Shown here one piece after another: positions 35,632 through 44,875 of a stretch of DNA of 64,000 bases. Below the pieces are notes generated by a model. That model had not been told where the DNA came from. It made no database searches and worked only from the letters and a program-made list of their open reading frames with translations. Source of the stretch: an uncultured Rhodospirillales bacterium (lineage in GTDB: Bacteria; Pseudomonadota; Alphaproteobacteria; Acetobacterales; Acetobacteraceae); contig CAITOL010000041.1 of assembly GCA_903893975.1 (NCBI GenBank), forward strand, positions 23,861 through 87,860, written 5' to 3'. The position numbers and the translations under genes were made by a program. The number at the start of each line of letters is the position of its first letter. Positions within the stretch are counted from its first letter, which is position 1.

Positions 35632-35662
35632 CCGGCTGATCCAGCCCGCCTGGATCAGCCGG
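35632..35662 (+). terminator. Strong hairpin terminator after metY
   Basis: A perfect 13-bp stem (CCGGCTGATCCAG with CTGGATCAGCCGG) around a 5-base loop, followed on the plus strand by CTATTTCTTC. It lies 8 bp after the metY stop and directly abuts the stop of the convergent binding-protein gene, so it could act in both directions, although the U-run is better on the plus strand. Confidence 0.8.
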
Positions 35663-37234
35663 CTATTTCTTCTCCACCCCCCAGAACGGGATGATGTCCG
35701 GCATCTTCACCCAGCCGGACAGATTGCTGCGATACGCCACCGGCGGCGTCCACTGCCCAACCGGCAGCACCACCCCAACCTCGAAATTCCGCGCCTGCAC
35801 CTGGTCCATAATCGCCGGCCGCTGCGCGGGGCTCGCCGCCGCCCAGGCCGCGCGCAGGCTTTCGAGCTTGGCGTCGCACGGCCAGCCGAACCACGCCTTC
35901 TCGCAATTCGCCGGCATATGCGAAAACCCCGCCGGACCCATGATGTTGGACCCGTTATACCCGGTGTGGAAAATGTTCCACCCGCCCTGCTCCGGCGCCG
36001 CCTTGTTGGCCCGGCGCTGCATCATCGTGGCCCAATCCATCGCCACTATCTGCACATTCACCCCGGCCGATTTCAGCAGCCCCGCGGTCACCTGCGCCAT
36101 GGCATGGAACCAGGCTGTATCGGTCGGGTCCAGCACCACCACCGGCCGCCCGTCATAGCCCGCCTCTTTGAACAGCGCCCGCGCCTTCTCCACCGAATGG
36201 CCGGCCACCCACTCCACCCCGACCTTGCTTTCCATCGAAGACCCGCAGGCGAAAATCGCCCCGCAGGTGCTCCAGAACGCCGGGTCGCCAATTACCGCGC
36301 TCATATACGCTTCCTGATCGACCAGCCACATCATCGCCTGCCGCGCCTTCGGGTTGTCGAACGGCGGCTGCAAATGGTTCATCCGCAGCACCCCGCGATA
36401 GCCCGCGGGGCTGAACACATCCACCGTCACCCCCGGCACTTTCAGCGTTTGCAGCAAATCCAGGCTCACCGCCTCCAGAAAGTCGATCTCGCCCTTGATC
36501 AACGCCGCATGCGCGGTCTGCGCATCCGGCAGGCTGAGCAACTCCACCCGGTCCACCTTCACCACCTTGCCGCCCGCCATCCCGCTCGGCGGTTCGGCAC
36601 GGGGCACATAGCGCGGATTTTTCACGTAGACCGCACGATTGCCCGGGTTCCAATCCTCCGCCCGAAACACAAACGGGCCAGACCCGATGGCAACCTTAAT
36701 CTGCGCCTGCGGGTCCACCATGGCCTCCTGCTCGCGCATCATGAAGGCGAGCGGCGTGCCGGTCTTGGCCAGGCTTTCCAGCAACAGCCCGAACGGTTCT
36801 TTCAACTGAATGCGAAACGTATCCGCGTCCACCACCGTGAACGCCAGCAGCCGGTCCATCAGCATTTGCCCGGCTGAATCACGCGCCGCCCACCGTTTCA
36901 ATGAGGCCACGCAATCCCGCGCACTCACCGGCGCCCAATCGCTCCAGGTCAATCCCGGGCGCAGATGGAATTCCCAGGTCAACTGGTCCGGGCTCACCGT
37001 CCACCGGTCCACCATTTGCGGCTGCGGCTTGTCCTTGGCATCCACCCCGAACAAGGTGTCGTAGACCATCGCGCCGTGATAGGCGGTGATGGTGGCCGTG
37101 GTCCAAATCGGATCGATCCCCGATACGCCCGCGAACATCGCCGCACGCAAGGTTGTCTCGGCACGCGCCGGCAAAATCGCACTCGCCACCAGCATCGCCG
37201 CGCCCAGCGCGATCCTCGAAAAACCACCAGCCAT
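35663..37234 (-). CDS. ABC transporter substrate-binding protein, family 5 (oligopeptide/DppA type)
   Basis: A 523-residue periplasmic binding protein. The ATG at 37234 follows GGGAGG by 8 bp and opens a signal peptide ending LPARA-E. The family 5 signature appears in DRWTVSPDQLTWEFHLRPGLTWSDWAPVSARDCVAS (about 75-110). PFVFRAEDWNPGNRAVYVKNPRY and QAMMWLVDQEAYM are further blocks. Members bind peptides, nickel, opines or oligosaccharides. No permease or ATPase genes of this transporter type are nearby. It ends at the shared hairpin after metY. Confidence 0.9.
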   Translation of the reverse strand: MAGGFSRIALGAAMLVASAILPARAETTLRAAMFAGVSGIDPIWTTATITAYHGAMVYDTLFGVDAKDKPQPQMVDRWTVSPDQLTWEFHLRPGLTWSDWAPVSARDCVASLKRWAARDSAGQMLMDRLLAFTVVDADTFRIQLKEPFGLLLESLAKTGTPLAFMMREQEAMVDPQAQIKVAIGSGPFVFRAEDWNPGNRAVYVKNPRYVPRAEPPSGMAGGKVVKVDRVELLSLPDAQTAHAALIKGEIDFLEAVSLDLLQTLKVPGVTVDVFSPAGYRGVLRMNHLQPPFDNPKARQAMMWLVDQEAYMSAVIGDPAFWSTCGAIFACGSSMESKVGVEWVAGHSVEKARALFKEAGYDGRPVVVLDPTDTAWFHAMAQVTAGLLKSAGVNVQIVAMDWATMMQRRANKAAPEQGGWNIFHTGYNGSNIMGPAGFSHMPANCEKAWFGWPCDAKLESLRAAWAAASPAQRPAIMDQVQARNFEVGVVLPVGQWTPPVAYRSNLSGWVKMPDIIPFWGVEKK

Positions 37235-37318
37235 TCGGGTAACCTCCCATTGCGGTCTCAACGCCGCGATGGGGCTAGCTAAACATCAAGCGGGTCCCTT
37301 GCCAAATTCCGCGAATAC

Positions 37319-37340
37319 GGACGGCACCACGGCGCCGTCC
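37319..37340 (-). terminator. Weak hairpin after the HdeA-like gene
   Basis: GGACGGC and GCCGTCC form a 7-bp stem around an 8-base loop, about 20 bp after the stop of the HdeA-like gene on the minus strand. Only a short T-poor stretch follows, so efficiency is doubtful. Confidence 0.35.
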
Positions 37341-37359
37341 GCTGCTTTCCTGCCGTGGC

Positions 37360-37611
37360 CTAGCCGCCCATGGCTTTCATCGCCGCATCCATCGCCTTCG
37401 CCTCCGGATGGGCCACGCAATAATCGTGCACATTCTTGTCCAGATCCGCCGCCATCTTGTCCATCGCCGCATCGCCGGTCTTCGGCGTCGGCCCCGCAGC
37501 GGCTTCCTGCTTCAGATAAGTCGCACAGGTCATTTCCGGATCGGTCACCTGGGCGGAGGCCGGCACAGCCAGGCCCGCCAGCAGCAAGGTGGCGACGATA
37601 AATTTCGACAT
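37360..37611 (-). CDS. Small periplasmic HdeA/HdeB-like protein
   Basis: An 83-residue exported protein. The ATG at 37611 (AGGAA upstream) opens a signal peptide ending VPASAQ. The mature ~60 residues have two cysteines (TCATYLK and HDYCVAHPEAK) about 38 residues apart, enough for one disulfide, and the pattern M-T-C-x-x-Y-L ... H-x-Y-C-x-x-H-P-E resembles the HdeA family of acid-activated periplasmic chaperones. It lies downstream of the M3 peptidase gene behind a strong terminator, so it probably has its own promoter. Assignment is by pattern only. Confidence 0.7.
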   Translation of the reverse strand: MSKFIVATLLLAGLAVPASAQVTDPEMTCATYLKQEAAAGPTPKTGDAAMDKMAADLDKNVHDYCVAHPEAKAMDAAMKAMGG

Positions 37612-37639
37612 CAATTTTTCCTAACTCAAAGCCGATAAA

Positions 37640-37664
37640 CCGCGCAGGCAGGCTGCCTGCGCGG
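37640..37664 (-). terminator. Hairpin terminator after the M3 peptidase gene
   Basis: CCGCGCAGGC and GCCTGCGCGG form a perfect 10-bp stem with a 5-base loop. On the minus strand it is followed by TTTATC. It separates the M3 peptidase gene (stop at 37706) from the HdeA-like gene. Confidence 0.75.
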
Positions 37665-37705
37665 CTTTCATAAACGCTTGCGGTAAAGAAAGCTTTATTT
37701 CGCCG

Positions 37706-39742
37706 TCAAGATAATGCGGCGACCGCCTCATCCAGCAGGCCGCGGTTGCGCAGCAGCGCCGCCGTTCCCGGCGCGCTGCCACGGAACGCCACATACAACG
37801 CCATCGGGTCGGCGCTATCGCCCGCCTGCAACACCCGCTTCAACCGCGCCGCCGTCTCCGCATGAAACGGATCGCCCGCCTCCTCAAACGCGGCAAACCC
37901 ATCGGCGTCCAGCACTTCGGCCCATAGGTAGGAGTAATATCCGGCGGCATAGCCCGCACCGGCGAACAAATGCTGGAAATGCGGCGGCCGGTGCCGCACC
38001 CCAATTTCCGCCGGCATACCAATCCGTGCCAGCATCTCCCGCTCATACGCCTGCACATCCAGCCCACCCGGGTCGGGATGGGCATGCAACTCCATGTCGA
38101 GCATGGCGGAGGCCGTGTATTCCACCGTGGCAAAGCCCTGGTTGAAATTGCGCGCCGCCAACAAACGCTGCATCAACGCCGCCGGCAGCGCCTCGCCGGT
38201 CGCGTAATGCCGCGCATAAGCCTGCAACGTCTCCGGCACCGACAGCCAATGCTCGAACACCTGGCTCGGAAACTCGACAAAATCCCGCCGCACGGATGTG
38301 CCGGACTGGCTGGGATAATGCACATCGCTCAACAGGCCATGCAGCGCGTGGCCGAATTCGTGGAACAACGTCTCCGCATCATCAAAGCTCAGCAGGGCCG
38401 GCGTCGCCTTGGCGAAATTATTGTTGTTGACGATGATCGGGCGCACTTCGCCACCCAGGCCACGCTGCTCGCGATACGAGCTCATCCACGCGCCCGACCG
38501 CTTGCCGGCCCGCGCGAACGGGTCGGCGAGGAACAGCCCGATATGCCGCTCGCCCTCCCGCACTTCGTAGGCGCGCACATCCGGATGATACACCGGCACA
38601 TCGGCGCGCAGATGGAAGCTCAAGCCAAACAGCTTGCCCGCCGTGTCAAACGCCGCGCGCTGGATATTTTCGAATTCGAAATACGGCTTCAACGCCGCCT
38701 CATCCAGATCATAGCGCGCCTGCCGCACCTTCTCGGCGTAATACCGCCAGTCCCAGGCAGCAATCTCGTTCAACCCATCGGCCTGCGCCAACGGCAGCAG
38801 CGCCCCCCGCTCATCCGCCACCCGCACCAGGGCGGCCTGCCACACCTCGCCGGTCAACCCCGCCACCGCCGCGGGCGTCCCGGCCATCGTGTCCGCCAGC
38901 CGGAAATCGGCGTAATGCGCATAGCCCAGCAACCGCGCCCGTTCGTCACGCAGCGCCAGAATCTCCGGGATCAGCACGGTATTGTCATGCGCGCCCGGAT
39001 GGGTGCCACGGGCGACCCAGGCCGCATAGGCAATCTCGCGCAAATCCCGCCGCGCCGAGAAGGTGAGGAACGGCTCAATCAACGACCGCGACAGCGTGAT
39101 CGCATAGCCCTCCAGCCCGCGCTCCTTCGCTGCCTCGGCCGCGCCATCGCGTACAAAATCCGGCAGCCCAGCCAAATCCGCCGCCACCAGCGGCAAATGC
39201 CATGCCCGTTCATCGTGCAGCACATTCTGGCCAAATTCGGTATGAACCACCGCCAACCGTTCGGAAATCTCCGCCATCCGCGTCTTGGCCGCCGCATCCA
39301 GCGCCGCCCCGGCGCGGACGAACCCAAGATAGGTCCGCTCCAGCAACCGCCGTGCATCCGGCGCCAGCGCCAGTTCCTCCGCCCGCGCATGCAGCGCGGC
39401 CACGCGGGCAAACAACGCCGCGTTCAATGAAACCTTGCTGCCATGCGCCGCCAGTTTCGGCGCATAATCCCGCTCAACCTGCTGCAAGCCATCATCGCCG
39501 AGGCTGGCAACCATATTGCCGAATACGGCACCAACCGTGTTCAGCAACGCGCCAGACTGTTCCAGCGCCTCGATCGTATTGGCAAAATTCGGCGCGTCCG
39601 GATTGCCGGTTATGGCGTCGATATCCGCCAGCCCCTCCGCCATCGCGCGGTCGAAGGCCGGGGGGAAATGTTCGGCGCGGATACGGTCGAACGGCGGTGC
39701 GCCGAACGGGGTGGACCAAGTCTCGAAGAATGGATTTGTCAT
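37706..39742 (-). CDS. M3-family metallopeptidase (oligopeptidase A / Dcp type)
   Basis: A 678-residue cytoplasmic zinc peptidase. The catalytic H-E-x-x-H lies in ETLFHEFGHALHGLLS. NPFFETWSTPFGAPPFDRIRAEHFPPAFDRAM is the standard N-terminus of the Dcp/OpdA group, and HYPSQSGTSVRRDFVEFPSQVFEHW after the zinc motif supplies the third ligand region. It degrades short peptides, such as cleaved signal peptides. The ATG at 39742 is chosen because the upstream extension has no family similarity. It follows the binding-protein gene by about 60 bp on the same strand. Confidence 0.93.
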   Translation of the reverse strand: MTNPFFETWSTPFGAPPFDRIRAEHFPPAFDRAMAEGLADIDAITGNPDAPNFANTIEALEQSGALLNTVGAVFGNMVASLGDDGLQQVERDYAPKLAAHGSKVSLNAALFARVAALHARAEELALAPDARRLLERTYLGFVRAGAALDAAAKTRMAEISERLAVVHTEFGQNVLHDERAWHLPLVAADLAGLPDFVRDGAAEAAKERGLEGYAITLSRSLIEPFLTFSARRDLREIAYAAWVARGTHPGAHDNTVLIPEILALRDERARLLGYAHYADFRLADTMAGTPAAVAGLTGEVWQAALVRVADERGALLPLAQADGLNEIAAWDWRYYAEKVRQARYDLDEAALKPYFEFENIQRAAFDTAGKLFGLSFHLRADVPVYHPDVRAYEVREGERHIGLFLADPFARAGKRSGAWMSSYREQRGLGGEVRPIIVNNNNFAKATPALLSFDDAETLFHEFGHALHGLLSDVHYPSQSGTSVRRDFVEFPSQVFEHWLSVPETLQAYARHYATGEALPAALMQRLLAARNFNQGFATVEYTASAMLDMELHAHPDPGGLDVQAYEREMLARIGMPAEIGVRHRPPHFQHLFAGAGYAAGYYSYLWAEVLDADGFAAFEEAGDPFHAETAARLKRVLQAGDSADPMALYVAFRGSAPGTAALLRNRGLLDEAVAALS

Positions 39743-39801
39743 GCCCAACAGGTGGCCAAGGCAGCGGGAACAGTCAAGGCCCGTCCCCACCGCAAATGCC
39801 G

Positions 39802-41370
39802 CTAATGCGCCGGCCGCAACCCCATCACCAACGACATCTCATCCCCGCGCGCCTCATATTTCATCCCCTTGCGCGTCGCCCAGGAATTGATGGTGAAGTA
39901 CACCGGAATCACCCCCATATCCGCCACCGCAATCTCCGCCGCACGGGCATACAGCGCATTGCGTTTGCTATCATCCAGGGTGCGCAACGCCTCCCCCAAC
40001 GCCGCATCGAACGCCGCGTTCGACCAACGGCCACGATTGGACGGCCCCATCCCTGTCTTGGGGTCATAAGTTGCCATCAACGCCGTCAGCGGCGACGCTG
40101 CATCGCCGTTGCCGACCCAGCCGGACAGCATCATGCTGAATTCCAGCTTGCTGCCCCGGCTGAACAGCTGCCCCGCCGGCATCGGCGTCACCTCGGTGCG
40201 GATGCCCACCCGCGCCAGCATCTGCCCCACCGCCTGCGCCACCTGCGCATCCTGCGGAAACCGGTCGTTGGACGACGCCATCACCACGTTAAACCCGCCG
40301 CCCCAGCCCGCATCGGTCAGCAACTTCTTCGCCCCTTCCAGGTCGTAAGGCTGCGGCTTTAAATTCGGGCTCGCCCCCGGCACGTCCGACGGCAGATACT
40401 GCCCCGCCGCATGCGCCTGCCCGCCCAGCAACCGGGTCACCAGCGCCTCGCGGTTGATCGCCGCACTAATCGCCTGGCGCACACGCACGTCGCGCAGCGG
40501 ATTGCGCGTCATCGGCTTGCCCGAGGTATCCGCAATCCCGGGCGACACGTCGCGCGCCGAGTCCATCACGATGTAGATGATCCGAAACGCATCGCATTCC
40601 CACAGCGCGATGTCGCTCGCCGCCGACAGACGCGGCCGATCGGATGCCGGCACGCCCTCGATCATGTCCACATCGCCGGACAGCATCGCCGCCACCCGCG
40701 CCCCGTCATTGGCAATCGGCCGGATGGTCACATTGGCCCACGGCTCCGCCCCACGCCAGTAATCCGCATTGGCCGCCAGCCGCAGCCGGTCGCCCGGCTG
40801 CCACGACACAAACCGATACGGCCCGGTGCCAATCGCCGCCGGCCCAGCATTGAAATCCGCCGTGCCGCGCCCCTCAACCGCATGCTTGGCGATGATCGCG
40901 ATCTGCGCCAGATCATTCGGCAGGCTCGGCGATGGACCTTTGGTGCGAATGCGCAGCGTGGACGGGTCAACCACCTCCACCCTGTCGATCATCTTAGTGT
41001 ATTGCGAGAAGGACGATGGCGAATTCGGCACCACCGGCGCCCGCGCCAGGGTGTAGACCACATCCTCCACCGTCAGCTTCACCCCATCATGGAAGCGCAC
41101 GCCCGGCCGCAGGTGAAACTCCCACACATCATCCGCCACCGGGCGCCAGGTATCGGCCAGGCCCGGCAGCAGCTCGCCACGCGGGCCAACCGCCAGCAGC
41201 GCGTCGAAAATATGCCGCGCCGTCGCCGCGTTCGGCACATACACATGGTAATGCGGGTCGATCGAACTCGTATCCGTCCGCACCGCGATGGTGATGTCCG
41301 TCGCCTGTGCCAGACCCATCCCGGCCCACAGCGCCGCCACCCCGCCCAATATCCAGCCTGCTCGCGCCAA
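39802..41370 (-). CDS. ABC transporter substrate-binding protein, family 5
   Basis: A 522-residue periplasmic binding protein with an N-terminal signal peptide (GWILGGVAALWAGMGLAQA). The family 5 block LADTWRPVADDVWEFHLRPGVRFHDGVKLTVEDVVYTLAR (about 70-109), GTGPYRFVSWQPGDRLRLAANADYW and DVRVRQAISAAINREALVTRLLGGQA are typical of DppA/OppA-like proteins. Again there are no permease or ATPase genes nearby. It lies between the epimerase and the M3 peptidase genes in one minus-strand run, which would fit peptide uptake coupled to hydrolysis, as an inference. Confidence 0.92.
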   Translation of the reverse strand: MARAGWILGGVAALWAGMGLAQATDITIAVRTDTSSIDPHYHVYVPNAATARHIFDALLAVGPRGELLPGLADTWRPVADDVWEFHLRPGVRFHDGVKLTVEDVVYTLARAPVVPNSPSSFSQYTKMIDRVEVVDPSTLRIRTKGPSPSLPNDLAQIAIIAKHAVEGRGTADFNAGPAAIGTGPYRFVSWQPGDRLRLAANADYWRGAEPWANVTIRPIANDGARVAAMLSGDVDMIEGVPASDRPRLSAASDIALWECDAFRIIYIVMDSARDVSPGIADTSGKPMTRNPLRDVRVRQAISAAINREALVTRLLGGQAHAAGQYLPSDVPGASPNLKPQPYDLEGAKKLLTDAGWGGGFNVVMASSNDRFPQDAQVAQAVGQMLARVGIRTEVTPMPAGQLFSRGSKLEFSMMLSGWVGNGDAASPLTALMATYDPKTGMGPSNRGRWSNAAFDAALGEALRTLDDSKRNALYARAAEIAVADMGVIPVYFTINSWATRKGMKYEARGDEMSLVMGLRPAH

Positions 41371-41418
41371 ACTCGCCTCCCGTCATTCTTGTTGCGGAAA
41401 GCCTATCCCAGTTCCCCC

Positions 41419-42375
41419 TCAACCGGAATGGCCGGCGCGGCACCAATACGCAATGGTATCACCCAGATTATGCTGGGCTCGAAACCCCAACTCTGCCGCG
41501 GCCAGCCGTGTGTCCGACGGCGCCGGCCGCAAATGCGGGAACCCCGCGAAGCCGGTGGTGGATGGCCTCGGCACTGACACCTGCAAGCGCGGGAACACCG
41601 CGCGCATGGTGGCGATAAATTCATCCAGGCTGCACCAATCCCCGGTGGCGACGTTATAAACCCGCTGCACCGGCGCGGCCGCATCCAACGCCGCCAGATT
41701 GGCCCGCGCACAATCGCGCGCGTCCACAAACTCCTCCCGCCCAGCCCAGAGCACAAACGGATCATCCAGCACCACCGGCACGCCGCTGCGTCCCCCTGTC
41801 GCCAACTGCTCCAGCAACCGCCCGGGCACCGAACTCGCCGGGCCACCGCCCCCCAGCACTGCCGCATAACGGAGCATCACCACATCCACCCCGTAGAGGT
41901 CGTGATAGAGCAAACCGAGATGCTCACCGGCGATTTTGCTCGCCGCATACAGGCTCGCCGGGCGCTCGCCGAGCATGCGCATCGGCAGATCTTCCTCGAT
42001 CGGCGCCGCATCATGGCTGCCGAACATCGTGTAGCCCACCGTGGTGGAACTCGCGCACACCACCCGGCCCAGCCCCAGCCGGCGGGCGCAGTCCAGCACC
42101 TGTGTGGTGCCCACCACATTCACCGCCACCCCGCGCGCCGGATTGGCGCGGATGCCGGTCGACAGCATCGCCGCCGTGTGCACAATCCGCCGCACCCCAT
42201 GCCGCCGCACCACCGCGTCCAGCGCCGCCGCATCGGTCACGTCACAATGGACGAAGGCCAGCCCCGACGCACCAGGGTCGCGAATATCCGCCAGCACCAC
42301 CCGCTCGCCCCGCGCCGCCAACATCTCCGCCGTCAGCCGCCCGATCAACCCGGCGCCGGTGATCAGCGTTGCCAC
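41419..42375 (-). CDS. NAD-dependent epimerase/dehydratase (extended SDR)
   Basis: A 318-residue Rossmann-fold protein. LITGAGLIGRLTAEMLAARG (about 4-23) is the NAD-binding glycine motif (G-x-x-x-x-G variant); ASSTTVGY and LYAASKIAGE hold the catalytic Ser/Thr and the Y-x-x-x-K pair; FVDARDCARANLAALD follows. The overall layout resembles UDP-glucose 4-epimerase-like enzymes acting on sugar or aldonate-type substrates. It lies 6 bp after the EthD-like gene and upstream of the binding-protein gene, suggesting a catabolic operon. Substrate unknown. Confidence 0.87.
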   Translation of the reverse strand: MATLITGAGLIGRLTAEMLAARGERVVLADIRDPGASGLAFVHCDVTDAAALDAVVRRHGVRRIVHTAAMLSTGIRANPARGVAVNVVGTTQVLDCARRLGLGRVVCASSTTVGYTMFGSHDAAPIEEDLPMRMLGERPASLYAASKIAGEHLGLLYHDLYGVDVVMLRYAAVLGGGGPASSVPGRLLEQLATGGRSGVPVVLDDPFVLWAGREEFVDARDCARANLAALDAAAPVQRVYNVATGDWCSLDEFIATMRAVFPRLQVSVPRPSTTGFAGFPHLRPAPSDTRLAAAELGFRAQHNLGDTIAYWCRAGHSG

Positions 42376-42381
42376 CGCCGG

Positions 42382-42699
42382 TCAACCTTCCTGCATGATC
42401 AGATGGTAGACCTTGCCCTGAAAGCGCGGCATCGCCTCGGCAATCTTGCTCCGCACCTGCTGGCGCGTCTCGCTCGCCAACGCGGCATGCATCGCCGCCA
42501 GATCGGCGAAATACAGATCGAACACCATATAGACCGGCGGCGCCCCCGCCTCCTGCTCCACCGGCCGCCGCAGCCGCACCTCGATAATCCCGGGATAGGT
42601 GCCAATCGCCTGCAACACGCTGGTTTGCATATGCGCATCGAACCCGGCCCGATCGGCCTCGGCCACCGTTCCCTCAAGCACCGCCGAACGAATAATCAT
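42382..42699 (-). CDS. EthD-family protein
   Basis: A 105-residue single-domain protein of the dimeric alpha/beta-barrel type. It resembles EthD proteins, with GFDAHMQTSVLQAIGTYPGIIEVRLRRP and PPVYMVFDLYFADLAAMHAALAS. Homologues occur in catabolic operons, and some assist ring-ether or alkane-type oxidations; the biochemical role is usually unknown. It is the first gene of the run EthD-epimerase-binding protein-M3 peptidase, and is divergent from the class II aldolase gene across 134 bp. Confidence 0.82.
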   Translation of the reverse strand: MIIRSAVLEGTVAEADRAGFDAHMQTSVLQAIGTYPGIIEVRLRRPVEQEAGAPPVYMVFDLYFADLAAMHAALASETRQQVRSKIAEAMPRFQGKVYHLIMQEG

Positions 42700-42833
42700 G
42701 GCTGCGTTCTCTCCTAACCCCGTATTCGGTTTTATTGTATGCGGCGAATTTTATAAAATCTACCCGTAGCGAAATCGCATTGCCGCCAGACCGCGTTCAG
42801 GGTGATATGCGCCGCCCAACCCAAGGATGCCCG

Positions 42834-43487
42834 ATGAGCACCGCACGGCGCGACGTCGCTGCCCTGTACCGAGAGCTTGGCCTGCGCGGCATGAATGTCG
42901 GCGCATCCGGCAATGTATCCGCCCGCGCCAAAGGCGGCATGATCATCACCCCCTCCGGCATCGCCGGCGACACGGTCTCCCCGAAATTGCTGGTGCAGAT
43001 GGACCTCGCCGGTCGCAGCAAAAGCAAGCTGCAACCGTCGTCGGAATGGGAAATGCACGCGGCGATCTACCGCGCCGACCCGCGCGCCATGGTCATTGTC
43101 CACACCCATTCGCCCTACGCCACCGCGCTGGCCTGCCTCAACCTGCCGCTGCCCGCCTTCCATTACGGCGTGCTCGAATTCGGCGGGCCAGAGGTCCGCA
43201 TCGCGCCCTACCTCACCTTCGGCACCCCGCAACTGGCCGCCGCCGCCGCGGACGCCATCCAAGGCCGCACCGCCGCCCTGCTCGCCAATCACGGCATGAT
43301 CTGCCACGGCCCCACCGCCCGCGCCGCCCTGCTCGCCGCCGCGCGGCTTGAAGCCTTGGCCCAGCAATACCTCATCGCCCGCGCCGCCGGCGAACCCCGC
43401 CTGCTGACCCCGGACGAAATCGAATCCGCCCGCATCCGCTATCTCAGCTACGGCCAGGTGGCCAAGCGTAAAGAGGACCCGAAATGA
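42834..43487 (+). CDS. Class II aldolase/adducin-family protein
   Basis: A 217-residue zinc-dependent aldolase of the FucA/AraD type. GASGNVSARAKGGMIITPSG (about 23-42) is the phosphate-binding part; EWEMHAAIY contains the catalytic Glu (Glu73); HTHSPYATA gives His90 and His92, and NHGMICHGPT gives the third zinc His. The substrate may be a sugar phosphate or a decarboxylated hydroxyacid. The ATG at 42834 is used (AAGGA upstream). It overlaps the M20 peptidase gene by 4 bp, suggesting co-expression. Confidence 0.9.
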   Translation: MSTARRDVAALYRELGLRGMNVGASGNVSARAKGGMIITPSGIAGDTVSPKLLVQMDLAGRSKSKLQPSSEWEMHAAIYRADPRAMVIVHTHSPYATALACLNLPLPAFHYGVLEFGGPEVRIAPYLTFGTPQLAAAAADAIQGRTAALLANHGMICHGPTARAALLAAARLEALAQQYLIARAAGEPRLLTPDEIESARIRYLSYGQVAKRKEDPK

Positions 43488-44875
43488 GCAAAATCGACCA
43501 AGTCTTGGCCCAAGCCGAAGCCGGCTTCGCCGCCGCCCAGCAACGCTGGCTGGACTGGCTGCGCATCCCCTCCATCGGCGCCGCCCCCGAACACGCCGCC
43601 GATTGCCGCGCCGCCGCCGAGTTCGCCCGCCAGCAGCTAGAAGACATGGGCTTCGACGCCCAACTCCGCGAAACCGGCGGCCATCCCGCCATCGTCGCCC
43701 ACCACCCCGGCCCCGGCGGCAAGGACGTGCCGCACCTGCTCTATTACGGCCATTACGACGTGCAACCCGCCGACCCGCTAGACCTCTGGCACTCCCCGCC
43801 GTTTGAACCCACCATCGTCGACGGCCCGCACGGCCCGCGCGTCTACGCCCGCGGCGCGGTGGACGACAAAGGCCAGGTCGCCATGTGGCTCGGCGCCTTC
43901 CGCGCCTGGTTTGAAAGCACCGGCACCCTGCCCTGCCGCATCACCGCCCTCATCGAGGGTGAGGAAGAAACCGGCAGTCTCAACTTCAAACCCTTCGTCA
44001 TCGCCAACCGCGCCGAACTCAAGGCCGATATCTGCATCATTTCCGACACCGGCATGTGGGATATCGACACCCCGGCCATCAGCTCCAGCCTGCGCGGCAT
44101 GACTTATATGGAAGTCACGCTCAAGGCCGCCAGCCGCGATCTGCATTCCGGCATGTACGGCGGCTCCGCCCTCAACCCGATCAACGCCCTCACCCGCGCC
44201 CTCGGCCAGCTGAAGGACGAAACCGGCCGCATTCAGGTCCCTGGCTTTTATGACGGCATCGCCGACATCTCCGCCGGCAAGGCCAATCAATGGGCCAGCC
44301 TCGGCTTCGACGAAACCAAGTTCCTTGGCGATATCGGCCTCTCCGTCCCCGCGGGCGAGGCGGGGCGCGGCGCGCTGGAACGCCTCTGGGCCCGCCCGAC
44401 CGCTGATATCTGCGGCATCTGGGGCGGCTATACCGGTCCGGGCACCAAAACCGTCATCGCCGCCGAAGCCTCCGCCAAAGTCTCCTTCCGCCTGGTGCCG
44501 GGGCAAGACCCGGTGGCGGTGGAGCAAGGCTTCAAGCAATTCATGCAGGACCGCGTCCCGGCCGATGCCAAGCTGGAATTCACCACTTTCGGCACCAGCC
44601 CCGGCCTGGAAATGAACACCGACAGCCCGTTCATGCAGGCCGCCCAAGCCGCCCTGACGGACGAATACGGCCGCCCGGCGGTCATGATTGGCTGCGGCGG
44701 GTCCATCCCGGTGGTGGACACCATCACCCGCGAACTCGGCATGGACTCGGTGCTCATGGGCTTCGGCCTGGAGGACGACCAGGTCCACAGCCCGAACGAG
44801 AAGTTCGAGGTCCGTTGCTTCCGCCAGGGCCTGCGCAGCCACGCTCGCCTGCTCGGCAAGCTCAGCCGCAGCTAA
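43484..44875 (+). CDS. M20-family metallopeptidase (dipeptidase/carnosinase-like)
   Basis: A 463-residue dinuclear zinc hydrolase. YYGHYDVQP has the first ligand (His90), YARGAVDDKGQ the bridging Asp (about 127), and LIEGEEETGS the catalytic and ligand Glu pair (about 160-161). The insertion domain between residues 200 and 390 contains SSLRGMTYMEVTLKAASRDLHSG. Length and the CGGSIP-x-V motif near the C-terminus match the carnosinase-like M20 dipeptidases. It is translationally coupled to the aldolase gene. Confidence 0.93.
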   Translation: MSKIDQVLAQAEAGFAAAQQRWLDWLRIPSIGAAPEHAADCRAAAEFARQQLEDMGFDAQLRETGGHPAIVAHHPGPGGKDVPHLLYYGHYDVQPADPLDLWHSPPFEPTIVDGPHGPRVYARGAVDDKGQVAMWLGAFRAWFESTGTLPCRITALIEGEEETGSLNFKPFVIANRAELKADICIISDTGMWDIDTPAISSSLRGMTYMEVTLKAASRDLHSGMYGGSALNPINALTRALGQLKDETGRIQVPGFYDGIADISAGKANQWASLGFDETKFLGDIGLSVPAGEAGRGALERLWARPTADICGIWGGYTGPGTKTVIAAEASAKVSFRLVPGQDPVAVEQGFKQFMQDRVPADAKLEFTTFGTSPGLEMNTDSPFMQAAQAALTDEYGRPAVMIGCGGSIPVVDTITRELGMDSVLMGFGLEDDQVHSPNEKFEVRCFRQGLRSHARLLGKLSRS

